Counted from the stretch's first letter, positions 25,624 to 33,969 are shown. The stretch: DNA of 64,000 nt from Lentibacter algarum (GCF_018860975.1 NZ_JAHKQI010000010.1:1-64000), one strand, 5' to 3'. Translations and numbers: made by a program. Notes: generated by a model from the sequence alone, not told the origin.

Positions 25624-26202
25624 CTACTTTCCCATCTTCGCAAGTTTGGCCTGAAGTGCCGCCAACTCGGCCTTGATGCCGTCAAGCCCTTCGTCCTCGG
25701 CTTCGGACGCATCCCCGGCACTCTCCTCAGGTGTTGGTGCGGGGTTCCCGCCAGCAATCCCGCCAGCAATCCCACCTGTAACTGCCTTCAGAAACGCCTG
25801 TTGCTGGGCTTTCATGGCGTCAAATCCGGGCATGTTGCTTATCGGGTTCATCGCCCCCATGTTTTCCATCATCTTTGACTGGCCGTCGCGCAGCATGTCA
25901 AAGCTGGCCTGCAAGAACTGCGGCATAACGCCTGCGGCTTGGTTGGTATAGCTGCGCACAATGTCGTTGAGCACCGACACTGGCAACATGTTCTCGCCGC
26001 GGCTTTCGTGCTCGGCAATGATCTGCAAGAGATATTGCCGCGTCAGATCATCGCCTGACTTCAAATCAACAATCTGCACTTCGCGCCCCTCGCGGATAAA
26101 CGAAGCGATGTCTTCAAGCGTCACATAATCACTGGTTTCGGTGTTATAGAGCCGACGGCTGGCATACCGCTTGATCAGTAGGGTTTTTTCGGTGTCTGAC
26201 AC
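25624..26202 (-). CDS. phaR: polyhydroxyalkanoate synthesis repressor PhaR
   Basis: A 192-residue repressor with the PhaR N-terminal DNA-binding domain (LIKRYASRRLYNTETSDYVT at about 8-27) and the PHB accumulation regulatory domain, followed by a Gly/Ala/Ile repeat linker and an acidic coiled-coil tail. PhaR binds polyester granules and releases phasin and other pha promoters when polymer accumulates. The start is a GTG at 26202 because GGGAGG lies 9 bases upstream; the frame from 26238 would read through the operator-like site. A near-match PhaR operator at 26226-26236 implies autoregulation. LysR follows after 6 bases. Confidence 0.93.
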   Translation of the reverse strand: MSDTEKTLLIKRYASRRLYNTETSDYVTLEDIASFIREGREVQIVDLKSGDDLTRQYLLQIIAEHESRGENMLPVSVLNDIVRSYTNQAAGVMPQFLQASFDMLRDGQSKMMENMGAMNPISNMPGFDAMKAQQQAFLKAVTGGIAGGIAGGNPAPTPEESAGDASEAEDEGLDGIKAELAALQAKLAKMGK

Positions 26203-26225
26203 GGGCTGTATCCTCCCAGGATGTG

Positions 26226-26236
26226 TGCGCTGCAGC
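26226..26236. promoter_or_regulatory. imperfect PhaR operator in the phaR leader
   Basis: GTGCGCTGCAG differs from the PhaR consensus CTGC-N3-GCAG by one base. It lies 24-34 bases upstream of the phaR GTG start, within the likely leader. Confidence 0.55.
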
Positions 26237-26258
26237 ATAGCTTAGTGGAGCCGCACAC

Positions 26259-26293
26259 AAAAAGAAAGAGCGGGCCCAATCAGACCCGCTCTT
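26259..26293 (-). terminator. rho-independent terminator downstream of phaP
   Basis: On the minus strand AAGAGCGGG and CCCGCTCTT pair around a 10-base loop (TCTGATTGGG), followed by TCTTTTTG. It lies between the phaP stop (26344) and the phaR start, so phaP is a separate strongly terminated transcript. Confidence 0.8.
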
Positions 26294-26343
26294 CAAATGC
26301 GCTTCACCTTAAGGGAGGGAAAGGGAGCGCAAGACTGCTAAGC

Positions 26344-26793
26344 TTACTTGGCTTTTGTAGTCGCTTTTTTCGCAGCTTCAGTCACGTCGGCTGTTGCTTT
26401 TTTAACTGCGGCTTGCGCACCTTCTGAGGCGTCTTTGCCAGCGGCCATCATAAGCTCAACTGTTTCCATTTGAACTTTTTTCGCAACTTCGGCGAAAGCG
26501 GCCATGTTTTCAGCAGCAACTTCAGCTTGAGCTGACGCGAAGTCTGTCATCGCTGACGCGTAGTCTGTAGGCTCTGCTTTGGCTTTTGACATGTCGCCAA
26601 GTTTGGCAAGTGTGTCAGCGGCCCATTTGTTTGAGATTTCGGCTGATTTTTCTGCAGCTGTCAAAGCAACTGAAGAGAACTTTTCGCCAAGCTCGGCTTG
26701 GTTTTTGAACGCGCCGTCAAAGGCTGCGGTGTCAACTGGGAAGGCACCCATAAGGTCTTTGAGTGTCGCGGCGAAATCAACTGTCTTAGTCAT
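26344..26793 (-). CDS. phaP: phasin
   Basis: A 149-residue, Ala- and Lys-rich, wholly helical protein of the phasin_2 type, without signal peptide or membrane segment. It coats PHB granules and controls their number and size. The tail KKATADVTEAAKKATTKAK is a lysine/alanine repeat like histone-type tails of other phasins. Three exact PhaR operators lie in the 207 bases upstream, and a terminator follows. Codon choice is strongly biased, as expected for an abundant protein. Confidence 0.92.
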   Translation of the reverse strand: MTKTVDFAATLKDLMGAFPVDTAAFDGAFKNQAELGEKFSSVALTAAEKSAEISNKWAADTLAKLGDMSKAKAEPTDYASAMTDFASAQAEVAAENMAAFAEVAKKVQMETVELMMAAGKDASEGAQAAVKKATADVTEAAKKATTKAK

Positions 26794-26868
26794 GTGTCTA
26801 ATCCTTAGGTTGTGGCGCGGTGCAACATCTGCGGCGCCTGTTCTGTTCTGATGACAAACATATAGACG

Positions 26869-26879
26869 CTGCGTTGCAG
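26869..26879. promoter_or_regulatory. PhaR operator, phaP-proximal site
   Basis: CTGCGTTGCAG matches CTGC-N3-GCAG exactly, with flanking G/C extending the arms to GCTGC/GCAGC. It is centred about 80 bases upstream of the phaP start. Confidence 0.75.
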
Positions 26880-26895
26880 CATTTCAAGGATTATT

Positions 26896-26906
26896 CTGCA
26901 ATGCAG
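26896..26906. promoter_or_regulatory. PhaR operator, middle site
   Basis: CTGCAATGCAG matches CTGC-N3-GCAG exactly. Its centre is 27 bases from the phaP-proximal site. Confidence 0.75.
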
Positions 26907-26973
26907 CAAATTCCAGCCAGATCAACATACCTCTTTGTTTTTATAGCAATAAAGTGTGACATTCATGCAAATG

Positions 26974-26984
26974 CTGCGCTGCAG
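26974..26984. promoter_or_regulatory. PhaR operator, distal site with 7-bp arms
   Basis: The core CTGCGCTGCAG lies inside ATGCTGC-GCT-GCAGCAT (26971-26987), a perfect 7-bp inverted repeat, the longest of the set. It lies just downstream of the phaC stop codon, 78 bases from the middle site. Confidence 0.75.
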
Positions 26985-27000
26985 CATCATTAACACCAAC

Positions 27001-28797
27001 TCAAACAACCGGTTTTTCTGTCACATAACTGCCCGGCGCATCACAAAGTGAGTCGTAGCCCTTGCCGCCTGCCGTCTTGGGCGCTGCGACTTTCTCGCCT
27101 GATTGGGCAGCAAGCCAGTCGCCCCACCTGTGCCACCATGAGCCTTCGTTAAACTCGGCACCGCTCATCCAGCTGTCGGCATCCTTGGCTAAGGTCGCGT
27201 TGGTGTAATGCCCATACTTCTTCTTGCTTGGCGGGTTGACGATCCCGGCAATATGGCCCGACTGGCTGACAACAAAAGTCTTGTCCTTGCTGCCCGTCTC
27301 CCTAAAGCCGCGGTAGCAATCTTTCCAAGCAGCGATGTGATCTGTCTCGCAAGTGATCGCAAACAGCGGCACATCGACATCACGCACATGCAGCGTTTCT
27401 CCCAGTACCTCAAAGCCGTCAGTCACAAAGGCGTTCTTCTGGCATAGCCCTCGCAAATACTGCATCACCATCTTGCCGGGCAAGTTGGTGCTGTCGCCGT
27501 TCCAGAACAGCAGATCAAACGCCGGAGGTGTCTCGCCCATCATGTAGCTTTTGATCGCTGGCCCGTAGACCAAGTCATTGGAGCGCAAAAAACTCATGGT
27601 CCGCGACATGATCACAGAGCGCAGCACGCCGTAGTTTTCCACTTCCGCCTCGATGCCGTTGACAAAGTCGTCCTGCAAAAACGGGGTGAACTCGCCCTGC
27701 TCGCCAAAATCCGTCAACGCTGTAAAGAATGTCGCTGACTTAACCGAGTTGTCGCCCTTGGCTTTCATATAAGCCAGCGCCAGATGCAACGTCGTGCCGG
27801 CAATACAGTAGCCAACAGCGTTGACTTGCTTTTGTCCGCTGATCTCTTTGACAACCCGCACAGCTTCAAGAATGCCGCTCTCTATATAGTCATCTAGCCC
27901 TGTGTCGCCCTGCGCACGCCCGGGGTTGCGCCAGCTGACCACAAACAAAGTAAACCCCTGCTCGGTGATCCACTTGATCAAACTGTTCTGTTCCTTCAGA
28001 TCAAGAACGTAAAACTTGTTGATCCACGGCGGAAAGACAATCAGCGGCACCTCATGCACCTCCTTGGTGCGTGGCGCATATTGAATGAGCTCGATCAGCT
28101 CGTTGCGAAACACCACCTTGCCCTCGCTGGTCGCGACATTGCCGCCAAGCTCGAATGCACTGCTGTCCGCCAGCCGCACCAGCATCTCGCCGTTGTTGGC
28201 TTCAATGTCGGCAACAAAGTTCTCCAGCCCCTGCACCAGCGACTCACCATTGGTCTCAACGGCCTTCTCAAGCGCATCGGGGTTGGTGCCAAGAAAGTTC
28301 GTTGGCGCCAACATGTCGATAATCTGATCCGAAAAGAACGTCAGTCTGCGCTTATCCGTCGCATCAAGATCAGAGACATCGTCAACCGCTTTGCGCAGCG
28401 CGTCCGCGTTGATCAGATACTGCTGTTTCACATAATTGAAGTAAGGGTTGCTCTGCCACAACGGGTTGGCAAACCGCTTGTCTTTTGGCCCCCGATCTTC
28501 CGGCGCTTGAAAGCCTTCCTCTCCAAAAGCCTTCTGTGCTTCTACATAATGCGCAAGGGATTTCCCCCAGTATTCAAGCTGATGCGCAAAAACGCGTTGC
28601 GGGTTTTCCAGCATCTCTGCCCAATAATTGGTCGCGGCCTGCTGGAACAACTCAGGGTCAGGCCCGGACAGCGAAGGGTTCACAGGTTGGCGTCCCTTAA
28701 AGGCCGCCAAAAGCCGCGCCGTAAGCGCCTCAACCCGCTCCATGTTGGCCTTCATCTTGTCGGCAGCAGCGCCACTATCACTATCTGTTGTTGTCAT
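27001..28797 (-). CDS. phaC: class I poly(3-hydroxyalkanoate) synthase
   Basis: A 598-residue polyester synthase of normal class I length. PhaC_N spans about residues 90-260 and the alpha/beta-hydrolase core follows. The lipase-like box GYCIAGT places the catalytic Cys near residue 329; the catalytic Asp lies in CETDHIAAW and the His in SQSGHIAGIVNPP. It polymerises (R)-3-hydroxyacyl-CoA, mainly hydroxybutyryl-CoA, on granules. It is divergent from phaZ across a 113-base gap with an exact PhaR site, and the phasin gene follows downstream on the same strand. phaA and phaB are not in the window. Confidence 0.97.
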   Translation of the reverse strand: MTTTDSDSGAAADKMKANMERVEALTARLLAAFKGRQPVNPSLSGPDPELFQQAATNYWAEMLENPQRVFAHQLEYWGKSLAHYVEAQKAFGEEGFQAPEDRGPKDKRFANPLWQSNPYFNYVKQQYLINADALRKAVDDVSDLDATDKRRLTFFSDQIIDMLAPTNFLGTNPDALEKAVETNGESLVQGLENFVADIEANNGEMLVRLADSSAFELGGNVATSEGKVVFRNELIELIQYAPRTKEVHEVPLIVFPPWINKFYVLDLKEQNSLIKWITEQGFTLFVVSWRNPGRAQGDTGLDDYIESGILEAVRVVKEISGQKQVNAVGYCIAGTTLHLALAYMKAKGDNSVKSATFFTALTDFGEQGEFTPFLQDDFVNGIEAEVENYGVLRSVIMSRTMSFLRSNDLVYGPAIKSYMMGETPPAFDLLFWNGDSTNLPGKMVMQYLRGLCQKNAFVTDGFEVLGETLHVRDVDVPLFAITCETDHIAAWKDCYRGFRETGSKDKTFVVSQSGHIAGIVNPPSKKKYGHYTNATLAKDADSWMSGAEFNEGSWWHRWGDWLAAQSGEKVAAPKTAGGKGYDSLCDAPGSYVTEKPVV

Positions 28798-28821
28798 CTT
28801 AACAAATTTCCCCTAGCTTTT

Positions 28822-28832
28822 CTGCTCTGCAG
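28822..28832. promoter_or_regulatory. PhaR operator between phaC and phaZ
   Basis: CTGCTCTGCAG matches CTGC-N3-GCAG exactly and lies 25 bases upstream of the phaC start and 79 bases upstream of phaZ. A further half-site, ATGCTGCAAC, follows at about 28840-28850. PhaR could therefore control both divergent genes. Confidence 0.75.
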
Positions 28833-28910
28833 CATAAACAATGCTGCAACACGACAATCGCGAACCCGACGCCTCACCTCCCGTAAGGCGCTCAGAGCAA
28901 GGACACCGAT

Positions 28911-30197
28911 ATGCGCTACATGGCTACATACGACTGGATGGAAACCATTCGGAATACCAACCAGTGGCTCGGTGCAACGGCCCTGTCTATGGCATCCTAC
29001 CCTGCTTTTGCCATGGTGCCAAACCCCGCGCTTGAGTGGATGGCCGCTTGGGGCCAAGTGACGGAACGTAGTTTCCAACGCATGACAGCCAAGCCCGATT
29101 GGAACATCGACACGCTGGCAGGCGCCGATGGCCGCGATCACATCGTTGACATCAAAACTGTCGTCAGCCGCCCGTTCGGTGACTTGCTGCACTTTGACGT
29201 GACAGGCCGCGAAACAGCCAAGCGCAAGGTGCTTGTCGTCGCGCCCATGTCAGGCCACTACGCCACGCTTCTGCGCAAAACCGTCAAAAGCCTCATTCCT
29301 GACTGCGAAGTCTATATCACCGACTGGCACAATGCCCGCGACATTCCCGTCTCCGAGGGCAAGTTCGACATTGAAGACTACACGCTCTACCTTGTTGATT
29401 TTATGCGCGAACTTGGCCCCGACACCCATGTCATTGCCATCTGTCAGCCAGCCCCGCTTACCCTCGCTGCAACGGCCTACCTTGCCGAGCAAGACCCAGA
29501 CGCCCAGCCGCGCTCACTCACCCTTATCGGCGGCCCGATCGACCCTGATGCAACCCCGACTGACGTCACTGACTTTGGCAACCGCGCCACGATGGGCCAG
29601 CTGCAAGAAACCATGATCCAACGTGTCGGCTTTCAGCACAAAGGCGTTGGTCGTCAGGTCTACCCCGGCTTGCTTCAGCTCACGTCCTTCATCTCGATGA
29701 ACGCCGAAACGCACAGCCAGGCCTTCATTGACCAGATTCATCGTGTCGCTCAAGGCGAGGCATCGGACAACGACAAGCATAACGCTTTCTACGACGAATA
29801 CCTCGCCGTGATGGACATGACCGCCGAGTTTTACCTCTCGACAGTCGAGCGCATCTTTAAAAATGGTGAAATCGCCGCCAATGAATTCGTTGTTGATGGC
29901 CATAAAGTCGACATCGGCGCAATCACCACTGTCGCCGTCAAAACTGTCGAGGGCGAGAAAGACGACATTTCGGCGCCCGGCCAATGCATTGCCGCGCTTG
30001 ATCTTTGCACAGGCCTGCCCGACAGCAAAAAGGCCTCACATGTCGAGCCCGGCGCAGGTCACTACGGCATATTCGCAGGCAAAAGCTGGCGCAATAACAT
30101 CCGCCCTCTGGTGCTTGATTTCATCGATGCCAACGCCGCCGCACCAGCAAAGGCCCCGAAAGCCAAAAAGAACGCCGCAAACAGCAACGCGGCCTAA
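28911..30197 (+). CDS. phaZ: intracellular polyhydroxyalkanoate depolymerase
   Basis: A 428-residue intracellular PHB depolymerase of the PhaZ type. The N-terminal MRYMATYDWMETIRNTNQW region and the PHB_depo_C domain are characteristic. The catalytic box is VIAICQPAPLTLA with Cys near residue 178 instead of Ser, as in known intracellular PhaZ enzymes. It degrades amorphous granule polymer to hydroxybutyrate units. AAGGA lies seven bases before the ATG. It is divergent from phaC. The tail (KAPKAKKNAANSNAA) is Lys/Ala-rich like the phasin tail. Confidence 0.95.
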   Translation: MRYMATYDWMETIRNTNQWLGATALSMASYPAFAMVPNPALEWMAAWGQVTERSFQRMTAKPDWNIDTLAGADGRDHIVDIKTVVSRPFGDLLHFDVTGRETAKRKVLVVAPMSGHYATLLRKTVKSLIPDCEVYITDWHNARDIPVSEGKFDIEDYTLYLVDFMRELGPDTHVIAICQPAPLTLAATAYLAEQDPDAQPRSLTLIGGPIDPDATPTDVTDFGNRATMGQLQETMIQRVGFQHKGVGRQVYPGLLQLTSFISMNAETHSQAFIDQIHRVAQGEASDNDKHNAFYDEYLAVMDMTAEFYLSTVERIFKNGEIAANEFVVDGHKVDIGAITTVAVKTVEGEKDDISAPGQCIAALDLCTGLPDSKKASHVEPGAGHYGIFAGKSWRNNIRPLVLDFIDANAAAPAKAPKAKKNAANSNAA

Positions 30198-30331
30198 ACG
30201 AGCAGCCACTCGGCCAACCACAGAATACAGCCAAAGGGCAGCGCAACGGCCAAAGCCAACAGCGCTGCCCCAAGCTTTGTCAGCCGCACCGCTGCAATTT
30301 CGCGCCCGTAGACAGTTTTCTGTTTTTTCAT
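30194..30331 (-). CDS. small single-pass membrane protein
   Basis: A 45-residue ORF starting MKKQKTVYGREIAAVRLTKL, with one hydrophobic helix (about residues 22-42, ALLALAVALPFGCILWLAEW) and a positively charged N-terminus, so it would insert with its N-terminus inside. An upstream Met at 30340 is also possible. It lies between phaZ (convergent, overlapping by 4 bases) and the acetyltransferase-like gene (divergent). No family was recognised; coding potential rests on the regular composition. Confidence 0.5.
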   Translation of the reverse strand: MKKQKTVYGREIAAVRLTKLGAALLALAVALPFGCILWLAEWLLV

Positions 30332-30377
30332 AGGCCACATTAACCACGTCTTAGTTTCAATTGTCCTAACTCGGGGC

Positions 30378-31157
30378 ATGACATCCGATCTGCCCCTCCA
30401 ACAGTCCGAGATTTTCGCCAAGGCCATGGCGCTCATCAATCGCCCGACCGAGCAGGTCGCAGATACGCTCATCTTGCGCCGCCGCCCTTTCCCCGCACTT
30501 GCCTCTCGGCCTCTGCTTTCCGGTAATGGCTTCAAGCTGCTCGCCCGCCACGGTGTTCGCCTGATCAACGCCGAGCGCCCGCAAGACGCCCCCGCCCTGC
30601 GCGCCGCAGGCTTTCGCCAGATCATGACACCCGCGCACATCGCCGAGCTTGACCTCTCGCAAACTCGCGAGCAGCTGCGCGCCGCCATGCAAGGCAAATG
30701 GCGCAACCGCCTTGCCGCCGCGCAGGCCCGCGGCCTGCATCAGGTTCATCATCGTGTCTTTGACCCTGCCCGCGACGCATGGTTGCTCAAAGCCGAAGCC
30801 GCACAGCAAAAACGCCGCCAATACCGCGCCTTGCCGCCTGCCCTTACCCTTGCGATGAGCCAGGCCTCGCCCGAAAGTTCGCGCCTTTTCACATGCGCAG
30901 ACGCAGCGATGCTTTTCGTCTTACACGGCCGGCGCGCCAGCTACCACATAGGGCACTCCGGGCCTGAAGGGCGCGCGGCGTCAGCCCACAACCTGCTCCT
31001 CGCCACCGCGATGAAAGCCCTGCCAGATCATGGCATCCGCTGGCTCGAACTCGGCACGATCGACACCGAAACAGCTGCAAGCCTCGCCCGCTTCAAACTT
31101 GGCTCCGGTGCAAGTGTTCGTGCCCTTGGCGGCACATGGCTGCGCGCGCTGCCTTAA
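30378..31157 (+). CDS. GNAT/FemAB-like acyltransferase
   Basis: A 259-residue protein with a C-terminal GNAT-like region (about 130-259; MLFVLHGRRASYHIGHSGPE and the HNLLLATAMKALPDHGIRWLELG block resemble the FemAB/BioF2-like acetyltransferase core). The N-terminal part is a degenerate first domain rich in Arg and Ala. The acyl donor and substrate are unknown. It stands alone, with a GGGG ribosome site and a convergent neighbour downstream. Confidence 0.75.
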   Translation: MTSDLPLQQSEIFAKAMALINRPTEQVADTLILRRRPFPALASRPLLSGNGFKLLARHGVRLINAERPQDAPALRAAGFRQIMTPAHIAELDLSQTREQLRAAMQGKWRNRLAAAQARGLHQVHHRVFDPARDAWLLKAEAAQQKRRQYRALPPALTLAMSQASPESSRLFTCADAAMLFVLHGRRASYHIGHSGPEGRAASAHNLLLATAMKALPDHGIRWLELGTIDTETAASLARFKLGSGASVRALGGTWLRALP

Positions 31158-31189
31158 CTTTTAGCCTCGCTAAATCGCCCCCAAAAACT

Positions 31190-31243
31190 GTGCATACGCA
31201 TTATGCATGTGTTTATGCACTGTGGTATGCACGGGTTGTGCAA
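31190..31243. repeat. cluster of TATGCA/TGCA motifs in a convergent 3' gap
   Basis: Within 54 bases there are GTGCATAC (31190-31197), TATGCAT (31202-31208), TATGCAC (31214-31220), GTATGCAC (31225-31232) and TTGTGCAA (31236-31243). The first and fourth form a perfect 8-bp inverted repeat. The gap lies between two convergent genes, so it is not an ordinary promoter. Function unknown. Confidence 0.6.
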
Positions 31244-31283
31244 GCTGGTTTTCAGCAATTTGGCAATGGTTAACGACGCCCGA

Positions 31284-31997
31284 TCAGGCGCGCAAAACAT
31301 AGGGCTGCTTTAACCAATCCGAGAGCAATTGGTTAACGCGATCCGGCGTTTCCAACGGCGGCACATGGCCCGCCTCTTCAATGATCTCAAGTTTGGCATA
31401 GGGGATCAGTTCCGCCATGAACTCATGTCGTTTCGGCGGTGTCAGCCCGTCTTGAGCACCACACATAACCAGCGCCGGAACACGGCACTTTCGTAAAGCA
31501 GCCTGCTGGTCTCGGCGGCGTTGCAAGGCCTTGAGTTGTTTGACAAAAACCTCAGGGCCAATGGCTTCAGCCATCTCCTGTAGCCGCGCCTGAACCTCGC
31601 GCAAACCCGCACCTTGAGCAAGGTATTCCGCCTTCAAAAATCCGCGCAAAACCTCCATCATCCGCCCGGATTTGATGCCAACCAACATCGGCTCGTAGGC
31701 GGCAGCGCTTTGCGGCGTTTCCGCAAGCGGGTTGGTGTCCATCAAGCATATTCGTGTCACCCGCTCGGGCGCGCGCCGCAGAATTTCCATCGCAATGATG
31801 CCGCCCATCGACAGCCCCGCGAGCGCAAATTTTTGCGGAGATTCCAACAAGATAGCCGAGGCGATCTCTTCGATCCGCTCGCCCCGTGTGGTGCAGGCCA
31901 CCATCACATTACGCTCCAAACAAAAATGCTCGATCTGCGCCTGAAACAGTCGCGCATCGCACATCATTCCCGGAATAAACAGAAGCGGTTCGCTCAT
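31284..31997 (-). CDS. alpha/beta hydrolase
   Basis: A 237-residue alpha/beta-hydrolase-fold protein without signal peptide. The nucleophile elbow is GLSMGG (Ser near residue 82), the acid lies in CGAQDGLTPP (about 184) and the His in EEAGHVPPLE (about 213), so the triad is complete. It resembles small esterases of the BioH/3-oxoadipate enol-lactonase group. The substrate cannot be predicted. It lies 84 bases downstream of the M15-like gene on the same strand. Confidence 0.88.
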   Translation of the reverse strand: MSEPLLFIPGMMCDARLFQAQIEHFCLERNVMVACTTRGERIEEIASAILLESPQKFALAGLSMGGIIAMEILRRAPERVTRICLMDTNPLAETPQSAAAYEPMLVGIKSGRMMEVLRGFLKAEYLAQGAGLREVQARLQEMAEAIGPEVFVKQLKALQRRRDQQAALRKCRVPALVMCGAQDGLTPPKRHEFMAELIPYAKLEIIEEAGHVPPLETPDRVNQLLSDWLKQPYVLRA

Positions 31998-32081
31998 CAG
32001 CGCTGTGTCCTCTTGGCTGGATCAGATGCACTTTCTCACACCCGCCGCGCGCGTCAACCACTCAATGTTAACCGCCATGAA

Positions 32082-32717
32082 TTAACTTGTCGCAAACCCG
32101 CGAAACTTTGGGAAATCGGCATAGCGCCGCTGCCGTTCAGCAAGCTCCTCTTTCGGCTCAGCCCCACGCATCAAAAGCGTGCCCCGCGGCGCAATGTAAC
32201 TTGATATCACCCTCCACGGCTCGGGCCTCCAGCTTATGTTGAATGCGCAAAGCTTAGGGAAGAACCACAGCTCGGAGTAAGGCAAATGGTCATGAATGAA
32301 GTATGCTAAGTCCCTCCAATCACGCCCTTTTTCATACTGATCGGCAAACCACGGAATGACGACAGACGCCCCCGCAATCGCTTCTTCGCCTACCCCCCTG
32401 TCCCAGACATGGCACTCTTGAGGATAGTCGTTTCGCGCGCAGTTCAACCCGTTTTCATTGCCATAGGTGTTAAGCTCGGGCGAGCGATACCCCGAGCGCA
32501 CCGCCACCCTTCCAAAAGTCTCTTCCAGCGGGTCAAGAAGCGCCTCACAAAACGCCTGCCCATTAACAATCGTTAACTCCGGATCGCGCGGAATATTTTG
32601 CAACCTGTGAAAATTGGCAATCTCCGAATACAGAAACTCACGCATGTAGAAATACTTCGAAAGCCGCACTCTACCTAAAGTTTCAAGGCTCCACATGCTC
32701 TTCGGGCGCCGCATCAC
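32082..32717 (-). CDS. peptidase M15-like hypothetical protein
   Basis: A 211-residue cytosolic protein. The segment VRSGYRSPELNTYGNENGLNCARN (about 72-96) resembles the Zn-binding start of M15 D-Ala-D-Ala carboxypeptidases, and HVWDRG plus YFIHDHLPYSELWFFP supply further His/Asp residues, but the classical SxHxxGxAxD motif is not complete. It may be an inactive or divergent relative. Its ATG overlaps the VOC-protein stop (ATGA at 32714-32717). Confidence 0.7.
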   Translation of the reverse strand: MMRRPKSMWSLETLGRVRLSKYFYMREFLYSEIANFHRLQNIPRDPELTIVNGQAFCEALLDPLEETFGRVAVRSGYRSPELNTYGNENGLNCARNDYPQECHVWDRGVGEEAIAGASVVIPWFADQYEKGRDWRDLAYFIHDHLPYSELWFFPKLCAFNISWRPEPWRVISSYIAPRGTLLMRGAEPKEELAERQRRYADFPKFRGFATS

Positions 32718-33142
32718 TCGTGGCCATTCCAGCGAAATTCGCCCGCCTCTGACAGCTTTGAGAACGGGTTATGCGCAACCTCCCAAACATGCCCGTCAGG
32801 GTCAGCAAAATAACCATGATGCCCACCCCAGAATACATCTCCGGCCTCTTTCAGAACCGTCGCACCAGCCGCCTTAGCCGCCGCCAAAACAACCGCAACT
32901 TCAGGCTTTTCACGCGTGTTATACCCGAGTGTCATCGCCCCGTTTCCAAGTTCTTCAACAGGCAAGCCAATGTCTTCAGCAAGCTTGTCACGCGGATAAA
33001 GACCCAGCGTCATGCCAATCAGATCATAGGCAACAATGCCGTCCTCGGTATCCACGCGCTGCCAGCCAAGTGCGTCATAAAACGCCGCAGACTTGCCAAT
33101 ATCAGACACCGCCAGCGTTATCAGTGATACTCTTTGCTCCAT
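32714..33142 (-). CDS. VOC-superfamily (glyoxalase/bleomycin-resistance-like) protein
   Basis: A 142-residue protein with two beta-alpha-beta-beta-beta units. The first begins VSLITLAVSDIGKSAAFYDALGW and the second ends HHGYFADPDGHVWEVAHNP, the pattern of metal-binding or resistance-type VOC proteins. The activity is not predictable. It lies 35 bases after the upstream hydrolase gene and overlaps the M15-like gene by 4 bases, making a short operon. Confidence 0.88.
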   Translation of the reverse strand: MEQRVSLITLAVSDIGKSAAFYDALGWQRVDTEDGIVAYDLIGMTLGLYPRDKLAEDIGLPVEELGNGAMTLGYNTREKPEVAVVLAAAKAAGATVLKEAGDVFWGGHHGYFADPDGHVWEVAHNPFSKLSEAGEFRWNGHE

Positions 33143-33177
33143 GGCCTAACCTCATGTTATTGATTATGAAAAATCGC

Positions 33178-33927
33178 CTATACTGTGCCGGAAACCTGCT
33201 TCACAGCCTGCACAATCATGGCCAAACACCGCTCGTCAGAGAAGCGGTGGTCAGCGTCTTTCACCAGCCTAAGTTGCATATCCGGCCCCTCGGCATGCTC
33301 AAGCAAACGCACCGCCGTTGCCACACTCACAGCACTATCATCGGTGCCTTGCAAAAACCGAACAGGAAACGGCAGCGGCAACTCACTGCGTAAAACCAGG
33401 TGCTCGCGCCCGTCTTCGATCATCCGTTTGGTGATCACATAAGGCTCCATATAATCCGACGGCAACTCGACATGCCCGATACTCTCAAGCGCAGCTTTCT
33501 GTGCGTCCGTAAAGCTTGCCCAGTAGCCGTCCTCGGTAAAGTCGGGTGCTGCGGCGATGGTCACCAGCCCCGCGATCCGCTCCGCGCGCGCCCGCGCCAA
33601 TAACAATGCCTGCCAGCCGCCCATCGAGCTTCCAACCACGACCAAAGGCCCCTCCGTCAAAGCATCAATCACTGCCAATGTGTCCTCATGCCAGTCGCCG
33701 ATGCAGCCCTCTTCAAAGCGTCCCGAGCTTTCGCCATGGCCGGAGTAATCAAAGCGTAAAAACGCGCGGCCCTCGGCTTTGGCCCAGTCCTCAAGAACCA
33801 CCGCTTTGGTGCCCTGCATGTCTGACTTGAGGCCCCCAAGGAATACCACGCACGGCCCAGATCCTTTGCTATAGTGGTAAGCAAGCTCGCGGCCTACAGG
33901 CGTTTTCAACATCTTGGCTTGGGTCAT
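33178..33927 (-). CDS. alpha/beta hydrolase (ABHD10-like)
   Basis: A 249-residue alpha/beta hydrolase. It has the oxyanion/strand motif VVFLGGLKSDMQGTKA, the FDYSGHGESSG block, the nucleophile elbow GSSMGG (Ser near 99) and a C-terminal VKDADHRFSD carrying the His. The pattern matches bacterial ABHD10-like (acyl-protein thioesterase-related) hydrolases. GGGAGG lies seven bases before the ATG. It starts a minus-strand run of hydrolase-VOC-M15-like genes. Confidence 0.9.
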   Translation of the reverse strand: MTQAKMLKTPVGRELAYHYSKGSGPCVVFLGGLKSDMQGTKAVVLEDWAKAEGRAFLRFDYSGHGESSGRFEEGCIGDWHEDTLAVIDALTEGPLVVVGSSMGGWQALLLARARAERIAGLVTIAAAPDFTEDGYWASFTDAQKAALESIGHVELPSDYMEPYVITKRMIEDGREHLVLRSELPLPFPVRFLQGTDDSAVSVATAVRLLEHAEGPDMQLRLVKDADHRFSDERCLAMIVQAVKQVSGTV

Positions 33928-33969
33928 CTTTGCCTCCCTGCAACTCGACCATCACCTTGCTACAACACA

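Noticed and set aside
25749-25780. Short direct repeat (GCAATCCCGCCA-type) inside phaR
   Set aside because: It encodes the Gly-Gly-Ile-Ala linker repeats of PhaR and needs no other explanation.
31190-31243. A chromosome-dimer-resolution (dif) site
   Set aside because: The TATGCA cluster does not match the XerC/XerD arm pattern (GCGCATAA ... TTATGTTAAA).
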